Source: Amphimedon queenslandica
Lineage: Eukaryota; Porifera; Demospongiae; Haplosclerida; Niphatidae
Reading direction: 5' to 3'
Assembly: GCF_000090795.2 (NCBI RefSeq)
Contig: NW_003546286.1
Coordinates: 160,541 to 224,540, forward strand
DNA: 64,000 nucleotides
Both the position numbers and the translations under genes were made by a program. The notes under the pieces are model-generated. The model was given only the letters and a program-made list of their open reading frames with translations. It was not told the DNA's origin and searched no databases. Shown piece after piece: positions 23,059 to 32,322 of this stretch (positions are counted from its first letter, which is position 1; every line of letters begins with the position of its first letter).

Positions 23059-25011
23059 CTCTTTCCTTAATCTCTCTCTCTAGCCTTGTACAAGGACTCT
23101 TAGAGATCTCAATATCTCTAACAACAGATTCGGAGACAATGGGCTATTTATGTTAAAGTTAGGCATACTGGCTAATCGATCGGTTGAAAAGCTCGTACTC
23201 TCCGGAACAAAAGTCACCTGCGAAGGTAAGATAGAGAGAGGGGAATCTGTGGATAGTGAAAGTGAAGCACAACGTGTGAAAACAAGTACCAATCATAACG
23301 CAAGAGGAATGCGAAAACTGATTACCATTGAATGGTGAAATATAAAAAGGATTTCTTTAATTATTTTATGTTCAATACTACACATTAATAATTTATAGTG
23401 CATGTATGTACATGCATCATGTGTGTGTGTGTATTAGTTTTATTCATTTTGTGTTTTCATTTCAGGTGCCATTGCTTTGGCAGAAGTGTTGGCAGAGAGC
23501 AGATATTTAGTCCACGTTGATCTGAGGGAGAATGAGATAAGAATAGCTGGCCTGATGGCTCTATGTTTGGCATTAAGAATGAACCATAAGCTATTGCATC
23601 TTGAGACACCCAAAACATTTAAAGTGGAACAAGTGAGTCTTAGAGGAATGCTACCTACACGCATGTAGTGGGCTATTGTCCTTTTTGAAATCCACTGCTT
23701 ATACTATACATGTCTGATTGTAATTGACATTTTGTGTATGTAGTGAAGCTTATAGCTTTGGGATTATATAAAAAACAGTCACTGGGATATTGTGTTGTAC
23801 ATAATAGCTAAGCTCACATGACCAAGTGTATTGAGCACAATACTTTTTCATTTTCAGTGGTTGAATATTGTATAGTAAGAGATGGACAATTTAAGTGAAT
23901 GCTTAATCTATTGCCTACCTCGTAATGCATTAGTGATGTATTATTTTATGTGTGCAGAGAGACAGACAGCTCATAAAGGACCTATTAGGGGAAATGGAGA
24001 AGTACAGAGCAAGGAATCACAAAGAGAAGGAGGAGAGAGAAAGAGAGGAAGCAAAAAGGATCCACGAGGCATCTCACAACAACCGCTCTGCTGAAGGTGG
24101 ACCTGATGCAGTCCTTCCCTCCTCTGGCTCATCAGGTAGTCATTTACTTAGCAAGTTTGAGTTGATTCCGATCAAAATTGGATTTTTTATGAATTTTTAA
24201 AATTACTCGAAATCGGGCCAAAGTACCTGTACCATAGTACAGAGATTTGGGCCAAATTCTGCCAAAAATGGCGATGAGAGAATATGCATGTTCTTGTGCT
24301 TCAAAGTTTTGCAAAAGCTTATTCTTTCCCTCTAAAAAAACACAAATTACCATAATTATACCATATCTTTTATATCCTCCTATCTCAGCAGGGGAAGACC
24401 ATTTATCGAGGAAACAGGCAGCAGAGGAGGAGGAAGAGGAGAAAGAGGTTGACCCATCACTCGTGGGATCACTAGATAACGTGTACACTGACGAGACTGA
24501 GGCAGAATTAAACAAAGAGGACGATCCTTTCAAGAAGGTTGCTGTGAGTGGGATGACAACACCGGCCGAGATGGAGAAGACAGTGAATGCACTAGTCATT
24601 TATAGCAGTGAGACTGATGACAGAGGAGAATGTCTAAGCCCTCTACCTGATGACCAGGATACATCCCTTGAAGGTCGAAGAGGTAGTGATGGGGGAGAGA
24701 CACAAGAGGGAGTGGATCTATTAGGTCCCTCATCTCCTGCTGCAAGAGAAGAAGAGGAGTCTACATCCTCGGGGAGTGGGGGTCACCCAGCGGAACTCTT
24801 ACCTGATCTGATTAGTTCACCAGTGGCAGGTGCACTCCCTGATGTTCAGGTCAATCACTCTCCATCTCTTCCTCCAGATATAACTCCATCGGGTACTCTA
24901 CCTCCTGATCTAGCTGCAGAGTCCCGTCCATTAGACTTGCTTAATCCAGAGGGTGGTATGCCATCTTCTGACTCACCACTTGATCTTACTGATGGACTAT
25001 TAGATGCATAA
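20314..25011 (+). CDS. PPP1R37: PPP1R37-like LRR regulatory subunit of protein phosphatase 1
   Basis: Twelve exons (20314-20448, 20768-21014, 21068-21165, 21414-21560, 21610-21729, 21887-22037, 22322-22467, 22669-22788, 23084-23225, 23466-23632, 23958-24135, 24389-25011) sum to 2274 nt, 757 aa. A Ser/Gly-rich N-terminus is followed by EKKHVKFRDE, an RVxF-type PP1 docking motif (HVKF) at the same relative place as in the human protein. Next come ribonuclease-inhibitor-type leucine-rich repeats (LYTLNISTNNLTADG, LRDLNISNNRFGDNG, LVHVDLRENEIRIAGL), a charged coiled stretch, and an acidic Pro/Ser-rich tail ending LDLTDGLLDA. Family members bind PP1 and restrain its activity. The intron before the last exon contains transposon copy 5. 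Confidence 0.93.
23029..23053. repeat. (TA)n microsatellite
   Basis: A short pure TA run inside a PPP1R37 intron, about 30 bp upstream of a (CT)n acceptor tract. Confidence 0.9.
24140..24275. mobile_element. Partial 187-bp-unit MITE copy (copy 5)
   Basis: Fragment with GCAAGTTTGAGTTGATTCCG, a decayed palindrome (ACCTGTACCATAGTACAGAG) and AAATTCTGCCAAAAATGGC. No termini are visible. It lies in a PPP1R37 intron. Confidence 0.65.
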
Positions 25012-25404
25012 TAGAAGGTACTTGGATTTCGTATTGAACAATTGATTACTTTCTCTTTTTCTCTCTCTCATGTTAGGGAAAGTATGCCTTTCATTGCATT
25101 GGCATTCGAATATATCTTTTGTATAATCTTCTCCTTTCTTTTTATATCAATAGATGATACCTTCTTTTGTTTGTTGTTTCCATACAAAAATTTTGTCAAT
25201 TTTTAGACATAATAATATCTGTGTGTGTGTGCTGTGTGTTTGGTGGATTGTGTGGTTGTGCTACTAGTATAATATTATTATTATAGAGAATATAAAAAAT
25301 TATTATTATTATTATTAATTCTACCTCTTTTGTTATGTATCATAAATTTTCTATATTTCTCAAAATGCAGTAATAAATTGCATGTACTAATTCAGCTAGC
25401 TGTT
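25012..25404. other. Tail-to-tail spacer PPP1R37 / CIMIP1
   Basis: 393 bp of AT-rich DNA with short (GT)n and (TTA)n runs and TAATAAA-type poly(A) signals. No gene was seen. Confidence 0.6.
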
Positions 25405-26096
25405 TCATATTCTAAACAGAATTGATACTGGTACTTCACACTTGGCTATCCCTCGTGCATGTCTTCCGTATCTCTCTAAAGAGGTGTTTCTCCATCCAAT
25501 CAGTCCTGATGTTGTTTTTGGATGAGGCTTGGCAATGGGAGGAAGCTTGACATTTTTCTTATCAGCACCCCTTTCTAGTCCTTGAATGAATTTCATATCA
25601 ACCTCATTTGATGGCTGGACTGTGATGTATTGGTTGTGTTCTCCTCTTCTCCCTTTATTTCTTATCTTTATCTTTTCAGGCTGTGTGCATGCATAAAACT
25701 ATAGTAATTGTGAGGTTTCAATATAGTGCCACAATCAATGGTGCCAAGCATGGCATGCATGCATGGAAAGTGCTATGTTGCATCAAGGTTTCCAAAATCA
25801 CACCTACATGAAATTTATATTTGGTTTTTGGTATTTAATGCAACTGTTCTAGTAGTCAATATTTTTTATTACTGACAGCTTGCAACTGCCTACTGAGCTC
25901 AGATGCTGTAGCATACATACCAGCATGAATCCCCAAATTTCTGGCCATTTTTTCGTGGTCTCTCTTTCCCTGTCTACATGAGCTTTCCTGTGAATAAATA
26001 AAATGCTCTAAGCCATGGAATGAACAGGTGTTCTTACCATATTTCATCATCATGGACGAAATTGCAATTACGAGGAGATCGCCTCCTGCCAAACAT
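25405..26096 (-). CDS. CIMIP1: Ciliary microtubule inner protein 1 (C20orf85 family)
   Basis: Three exons, 26096-26038, 25987-25921 and 25680-25405, sum to 402 nt (133 aa; the human protein is 137). The N-terminal exon pair reads DDEIWKAHVDRERE then KKWPEIWGFML, matching human DEIWKYRLKAE and NWPQNWGFL. The last exon has PHPKTTSGLIGWRNTS, matching PQTTQGFIGWRSAV, then LERYGRHARG. Family members are small structural proteins inside or on axonemal doublet microtubules. In a sponge this would suit choanocytes, ciliated larval cells or sperm. The reading depends on splicing: unspliced open frames through the same DNA are different and not conserved. An NRF-1-like site (TGCGCATGCCCA) lies 31 bp upstream of the ATG. 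Confidence 0.85.
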
Positions 26097-26126
26097 GGCG
26101 AACCGCGTCAGCGTAGACTACACTTA

Positions 26127-26138
26127 TGCGCATGCCCA
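26127..26138. promoter_or_regulatory. Near-consensus NRF-1 site upstream of CIMIP1
   Basis: TGCGCATGCCCA, one mismatch from the palindrome TGCGCATGCGCA, 31 bp upstream of the CIMIP1 start and about 120 bp downstream of the NDUFV2 stop. Confidence 0.5.
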
Positions 26139-26258
26139 GAAAAGTTATTAAAACTGATTTAAAATTTTTAATTTAAAATTATTTTTTAAACTTTTAGCTT
26201 CAATTTTTATGATAATGAAATGAAGTTCTATAGATAATAAACAACAATAACAATAATT

Positions 26259-27047
26259 CTACAAATCAGATCTAACACCAAACTCTGGTCCATAGGGAGG
26301 CTCTGTCAAGCTAGTAAGTCCGCCATGAGGCTCACAAGAAAACCTCCCGCTCCTTGGGCCTGGACGAGGTGTCCGCCCGGCCTTCAGGTCATCAAGGATC
26401 TCGACAATATCATTTGGTTTCAAGTCCTCGTAATAGTCATCATTGATCTGAAGCATTGGTGCATTGACACAGGCTCCAAGACACTCGACCTCGTTAAGAG
26501 TGAAGAGCCCATCTGGTGTTGTCTCACCCACCTTGATGCCCAGTTTATTGGTTATAGTCTCAAGAATGTTATCAGAGCCACAGAGCATGCAAGGGGTTGT
26601 CGTGCATATTAGCACGTGATATTTCCCGACTGGTGAGCGGTTGAACATTGTGTAAAAGGTTGCAACTTCGTAAACTCTCATTGGAGCCATGTCCAGAAGC
26701 TCAGCTACCTTGTTCATTGCTGATATTGGGAGCCAGCCGTGCTGCCTCTGGGCTAGATCTAGGACTGGTATGACGGCAGCTGCCTTGTGACCCTCTGGAT
26801 ATATGGCAACAATCCCTTCTATCCTTTTCAGGGTCTCTGGAGTGAATTCAAAGGGAGTGTCTGGATTGTTGTCTGCTGTGTGCCTGTGGACGAATAGCTG
26901 GTTCCCTCCTCCTCCCAGAGCTCCCGTAGTGTGCAAGTAATTGACTCTTTTGATCTCTTTTGCAACTGATTCTCTTCTTAGGATACTGGAGGACCTAAGA
27001 AAGGAAGAATTAACACTTGTTGACAGCCTCAACAGTCTGGCGGCCAT
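26259..27047 (-). CDS. NDUFV2: NDUFV2, 24-kDa [2Fe-2S] subunit of mitochondrial complex I
   Basis: A single exon. I chose the ATG at 27047 ([14 protein letters not shown]) because it opens a typical Arg/Ser/Leu mitochondrial presequence; a longer in-frame extension upstream is not conserved. Landmarks: [55 protein letters not shown]. The four cluster ligands are Cys in CTTTPC (C-x4-C) and CLGAC (C-x3-C). The C-terminus [21 protein letters not shown] matches the family end. The subunit sits in the N-module of complex I on the matrix side. It is head-to-head with EEF1G, with only 113 bp between start codons and a perfect NRF-1 palindrome between them. Confidence 0.97.
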   Translation of the reverse strand: MAARLLRLSTSVNSSFLRSSSILRRESVAKEIKRVNYLHTTGALGGGGNQLFVHRHTADNNPDTPFEFTPETLKRIEGIVAIYPEGHKAAAVIPVLDLAQRQHGWLPISAMNKVAELLDMAPMRVYEVATFYTMFNRSPVGKYHVLICTTTPCMLCGSDNILETITNKLGIKVGETTPDGLFTLNEVECLGACVNAPMLQINDDYYEDLKPNDIVEILDDLKAGRTPRPGPRSGRFSCEPHGGLTSLTEPPYGPEFGVRSDL

Positions 27048-27061
27048 TTTGAAATTTGAAC

Positions 27062-27073
27062 TGCGCATGCGCA
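27062..27073. promoter_or_regulatory. Perfect NRF-1 palindrome in NDUFV2/EEF1G divergent promoter
   Basis: TGCGCATGCGCA, 15 bp from the NDUFV2 ATG and about 90 bp from the EEF1G ATG. In other animals NRF-1 sites of this form drive nuclear genes for mitochondrial and translation functions, which fits both flanking genes. No TATA box was seen. Confidence 0.75.
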
Positions 27074-27160
27074 ATACAGTTATAAATTTTAATTTGTTAA
27101 TAACTAATGGTTTTTTATTATTGGGTTTTTCTCTTAAAATAATTAAGTGCAAAGAACATC

Positions 27161-30147
27161 ATGGCTGGGGTGAGTTTCTTTCTTGTTCTATCCTTTGCAA
27201 TCTTTGTCTAGAGATTTACAGTCATTAATTTATTTTGTGTAAAGGCTCTGTGTGAACATTATTTTTTATTGGCAGACTCTATACACATATCCCGACAACT
27301 TTAGAGCATTCAAGATACTGATTGCTGCCGAGTACAGTGGAAAGAACATCAGAGTGGTGTCTGAGCCGCCAGAGTTTGTTCTTGGAGAAACAAACAAGTC
27401 TGCAGATTTTTTAGCAAAGTTCCCTCTTGGAAAGGCAAGGGACAACAATAACTATTGTCTTGTCATTAATTATTATTATTAATTTATTATTTTATTTGTG
27501 GGTATTATTATTAATTATTTATATTATTTTAGGTCCCAGCTTTTGTGACGGAAAATGGTGACAATATCTACGAGAGCAATGCTATTGCGTATTACGGTAA
27601 GACTAAATTTAGGAGTTCAAATTATTGTTTTATTTTTTTCATTTAGTATCGTCATCAGCTCTTAGAGGTACATCAGATTTAGATGCAGCACTAGTACAAC
27701 AATATCTTTGTTTCGCCGAGAATGAGCTCCTCCCACCAATCTGTACTTGGGTGTTTCCAACATTTGGATACATGCCATTCAACAAAGAAGTTAGTCACTG
27801 CCTTTATCTAAAATATTACTTAAAATAATTATTGTTTTTTTTTATGGACATGATTGAGTATTAAAAATTATGCCTATTTGTAACAAGCATTATATTTGGC
27901 ACAAAAAGCCTACAAATTTTAATTACTTTTTTGTATAATTATTTAATCATTTTTAGACTGCACGTGTTGCTCAAGAGGCTGTGAAGAGATTGCTTGGTGT
28001 ATTGAACGATGTCCTTGCCACTAGGACATTCCTTGTTGGGGAGAGAGTGACATTAGCTGACATTGGAGTCTGCTGTACTCTTTTGATGCTTTATAAACAA
28101 GTGAGCCATTGATGAGATAGGATGCCTGTGTATATTTTAATACTTTGTCAGGTACTAGAGCCTCAATTTCGTAATCCATTTGTTAATTTGAACCGCTGGT
28201 TTGTAACATGCATTAATCAGCCTCAGTTCAAGAAGGTATTAGGGGATGTTACACTCTGCGAGAAAGCAGCCCAATTTGATGGTAAGTGGATTGGGCTACT
28301 GAGCTCAAACCTTAAGTATTGTTTTGTTTCTCTAGCTAAGAAGTATGCTGAGTTACATCCAAAGAAGGAGAAACCAGCCAAAGAGAAACAGCCACAGCAA
28401 GAGAAGAAGCAACAAGAAAAGAAGAAGCAGGAGAAGAAGCCAAAAGAGCCTGAGCCAGAGGAGGAGGAAGAAGAGGAGGCCCCTAAGCACGTCTTTGTTG
28501 ACCCTTACCTTTCACTCCCAAAAAGGTAAGGTATGATCATCTTTCATTTTAGAGAAAGCCATCAGCCTTTCCTTTGGTTTTTTTAATACTGAAAATTTTT
28601 AACAAAATGTAATGAACATTTGGTGTGATTTCTGAGCCAATTTTTGGAAAAAAAATAGTCTTGGGATATTTTTCAAATATTTTTTTGTTTTTTTAAAAAA
28701 TGGTCATAACTTGAAAAATATTTGTCGGAATCAGTTCAAACTTTCTACACAGCTTAAGTACATCAATATGCATTAGAAAATGTAATAAAAATTTGGTTTG
28801 ATTTTGGAGCCACTTTTCGGAAGAAACCATGGGCTATAGCCTTGGGAATTTTTCAGATTTTTGGCTAGTTTTTAAAAATGGCCATAACTCGAAAAATATT
28901 TGTCGGAATCAGCTCAAACTTTCTACATAGCATAAGGACATCAATATACATTAGAAAATGTAATAAAAATTTGGTGTGATTTTGGAGCCAATTTTCGGAA
29001 AAAAAACCATGGGCTATAGCCTTGGGTATTTTTCAGATTTTTGGCTAGTTTTTTTTTTAAATGGCCATAACTCAAAAAATATTTGTCGGAATCAGCTCAA
29101 ACTTTCTACATAGCATAAGGACATCAGTATGTGTCAGAAAATATAATCAAAATAAGGAGTTAACAATACATGTCATCTTTTCCTTTATCTAGTTCATTTG
29201 TTTTGGATGCATTTAAAAGAACATTCTGTAATGAAGACCCAGTCAAAAACACCATACCTTATCTATGGGAGAACTTTGATAAAGAAGGCTACAGTATCTG
29301 GAGATGCGATTACTTGTATCCGGAGGAACTCAAGATGACATTCATGGCTTCAAATCTAGTTGGTGGGTTCTTCCAGCGCATTGAGAAACTCCACAAGTAC
29401 GGGTTTGCTGTCATTTATGTTCTTGGGGAGAACTACAAGCTGAACATTTCTGGCTTTTGGATCTTGCGTGGGCAGGAACTAGCATTTGATGTGAGTTCAT
29501 CTTTGTACTTCTATTAGGAATCATATCTCGGTTGTTTTTGCAATGCAAGATTAGTCATTGCTAATGTCAACCCATTATACCTTATACCAGTTTATTTTTA
29601 TGGTGAAAAATTTCCGCAAATCTTATATTTCTAAGATTTTAGAGTTAATTTTCATGAATAGCTTGCAAACTGCAAGCTATTGCAGATTGCAATGGGGATG
29701 CAGAATTTTGTCGTGGAAATTTTTGCGACGGAGCAAAAAAATGCAAAATTCACAAAAATATTTCACCGCAAAAATAAACCGGTATACGGCTTGTATTTGC
29801 ACACCAGGCATGTCTTGATGGTTGTATTCTTGTGTACTGTTAAAGACTAACAGTGTGTGCCACATTGAACTAATGGACTCTCTTGCGACCCACCAATGCT
29901 AGCAGTAGCTTTACTTTGTGTGTTTGTGGTACTGAGAGCAACAACAGTTACTTGTTTTTAATATAAAACTAACTCACTTTCTCTTTAGTTGGTGGAAGAC
30001 TGGAATATTGATGCTCCTTCTTACAAGTTTGAGAAATTGGACTCTGACAGTACCGAAGTGAGAGAGTTTGTAAACGGGTTCATGATTAAGGATAGGGGAG
30101 ATGAGTTTGAGGGGAAGAGGATTGCCGACGTAAAGATCTTTAAATGA
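27161..30147 (+). CDS. EEF1G: Elongation factor 1-gamma
   Basis: About nine exons from [16 protein letters not shown] to DVKIFK-stop. The N-terminal half is a GST-like fold ([39 protein letters not shown], then the all-helical C part with [15 protein letters not shown]). A Lys/Glu-rich linker at about 28360-28480 follows, then the EF1G domain: [59 protein letters not shown]. eEF1G is the scaffold of the eEF1B guanine-exchange complex in cytosolic translation elongation. The intron at 28530-29192 is filled by a diverged tandem repeat (copy 6). The gene is tail-to-tail with the CRT-like transporter. Confidence 0.97.
28560..29160. mobile_element. Diverged tandem array related to the 187-bp unit (copy 6)
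   Basis: About three and a half units with a 178-183 bp period. Each contains CGGAATCAGCTCAAACTTTC, as in the main family, but the palindrome is replaced by one with core GGGCTATAGCC. The blocks TGGCCATAACTCGAAAAATA begin near 28701, 28879 and 29062. No inverted terminal repeats were recognised. It occupies an EEF1G intron. Confidence 0.65.
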
Positions 30148-30440
30148 TTGACATAGTTTTTTTTGTTTTATTTTTTTTGTGTCATCTTTCTCATTTGGTG
30201 ACTGTTGTAAACAATCAAGTGTTCTGGATAATAATAATAATAATAATAATAATTTATTGTCATTTCTAATGATATTTAACGTAAAACACTTAATATATAC
30301 GTATGCAGCTAAGTTTGACAAAAAAAAGCTATTCAAAAATTAAAATTTAACGTGTAATCAAAAAACCAAATTGACACAAAGTAGCTAATTCAAAAAAATG
30401 TAGCAAAAAATTATTGGCATCATAATTCTCTTGAGTATAG
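30148..30440. other. Tail-to-tail spacer EEF1G / CRT-like
   Basis: 293 bp of AT-rich presumptive 3' UTR sequence with an (ATA)n microsatellite at 30231-30253. No gene was seen. Confidence 0.6.
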
Positions 30441-32125
30441 TTAGTTCAGCAATGGTGTTTTCTCTTCAGCAATTTCAGTATCATACGGTACTGGTATGTG
30501 AACTTTCCTCAACCACTTTTTAATGGTCTCTTTCCTATTGTGTAATTATGAAAATGATTGATATTATTATTAGTCTATAAGTAATTCCAATGTTAGTCTT
30601 ACTCAGTGTTGTACAGTAGAATAGCTGGAACTATCAGTACAATTCCTGCGATACTGAAGTAGGTCAGATTATTAGCGTGAGGACTCCAAAAGAACCCTCC
30701 ACAGTCGTCAGTATCAAAAAGACTCCAGAAAAGAGCTCCCAATGGTGTTACCAATGCCTGATACAAAACAAAAATACGTAATGGCATTATAATTATGTGC
30801 TACTCACTTGGACAATAGCCAAGTATGTTGCCCCTTCAGCATAGCGTAGTAAGAGCCCACTCCCAATATAAGCCAAGATATACATCACAATGAATGAAGT
30901 ACCACGAATACCGGGAATAGCATCACAGGTGTCACCACCAAAGAAGCAAGCAAGGGCAAACTTATAGCTATAATAATTGCAAAGGTAAATGTTGCAGGAT
31001 GCATGAGTTTAGTCTCACTTCTCTCCAAATTGGTGAATGTTATCTGCATATCCAAAGGAAGGGAGTATATCAACCCAGAAGAATAACCAAATGGTAATGA
31101 CTTGATACAAAGACGTCCAGAACAGGAGGTAGAACAGATTGACTTTTCTTGTGTCCTTTAAACTCATTTCCTCAACTACATTCATTACTGTAGCTGGGAA
31201 CTGTTTTAGAAAAAAAAGGGCGTCACGACGTTTTATGTTGATAAAACATATCAAAATGATAACAGGAGTAATAGATCTACTATATAATTATTTCACATCA
31301 CATGACAGTTATCACTGACCACTATTATGATAACAGTGGCAGGGTTTATGTAAATTCCCATTCAATCCTCCCAGTTGTGCATGCAATACATGTGATCATG
31401 GATGTGACTTACAAATCCTATCATGAAGCATAATGGCCAGAGAATCCTACCAGCAGTAGGCTGGTCCTGCCAGAGTCCGGAGTCACTGTCTTTATCCATA
31501 TTGCCTATGACAGGAATGAGGGACATTATGAGACCAACACAAACTATCCCAGCAGCTGAAAGTTTAATAAGAGTCGGCTTTTTCCGCAATATAAGAAACC
31601 TATAGTCAGACAAATATATTTTCATTCACAATTTGTTAAATGCTCTTACCGGAGAACTATTGTTAAAGGGATGACAATATTGCCAAGTATAGCTTGCAAG
31701 AATGGGGCAGTGCGCCTGGGTGAAGCAGAAAAGACAACCAGGATACCATTGAGGGCATCACAGACACCAATTAACACCAGCTGCCACTGGGGGAATTTGA
31801 GGTTCTCTTTTATTGTCTTGAAATCAAATGCTGCTACTACTAGAGTGCAGATTCCAAACACTATGACAAATGCCATTGAGGCAAAGCTGAGAATGAAAAA
31901 GTTCTCCATTTGTACGTCGGATTCTTCTGTGTTGTTTTTGTAATAAGAGCAATTGGACGAGGCTGCATCTGCCCACAGAGGAAGGCTCACATTCTCTCCA
32001 ACCTGACCCACCACTGCTAAGAAAGCAAAGAAAGTTCCCAGTATGGTCCAAGTTACCTTAGGATGGGCAGCAAAGAAAGAACGAGCCTTTTCCATCACCT
32101 TGAGCTCAGAAAGATAGCCCACCAT
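30441..32125 (-). CDS. CRT-like drug/metabolite transporter with a lysosomal sorting tail
   Basis: A multi-exon membrane protein of about 430 aa with about ten hydrophobic helices. It starts MVGYLSELKVMEKARSFFA at 32125. Recognisable blocks: SFASMAFVIVFGICTLVVA, SPRRTAPFLQAILGNIVIPL followed by LRFLILRKKPTLIK, FMIGFFPATVMNVVEEMSLK, GSGLLLRYAEGATYLAIVQAL and FWSLFDTDDCGGFFWSP. This is the layout of the chloroquine-resistance-transporter-like branch of the DMT superfamily (Plasmodium CRT, Dictyostelium Crt homologs, plant CLTs). The last exon (30534-30441) adds EIAEEKTPLLN, with an acidic dileucine signal ExxxLL typical of endolysosomal targeting. The substrate is unknown. Family assignment rests on pattern recognition only; a distant nucleotide-sugar transporter is the main alternative. 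Confidence 0.65.
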
Positions 32126-32215
32126 TATTGTAGCCTTGATAAACTGATCTACTAGTAGTAGCCTGAGGCTGATGCAATGAATGTTATCATGATGTGAACA
32201 TGTGATCTGAACCAG

Positions 32216-32218
<3 letters not shown>

Positions 32219-32251
<33 letters not shown>
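32219..32251. repeat. (CT)n microsatellite upstream of CRT-like gene
   Basis: A pure CT run 95-125 bp upstream of the CRT-like ATG, in the 197-bp gap before the P450 stop codon. Confidence 0.9.
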
Positions 32252-32253
<2 letters not shown>

Positions 32254-32322
32254 TGTCTATACTAGAATTTATAAATGTAATTAAAAATAATAAACTTTGT
32301 ACTCTACAATGCATAATATAGC

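Noticed and set aside
24147-24361. Extra coding sequence between the last two PPP1R37 exons (open frame from 24247)
   Set aside because: It is part of a MITE fragment inside an intron; the exon starts at the acceptor TATCTCAG at 24388.
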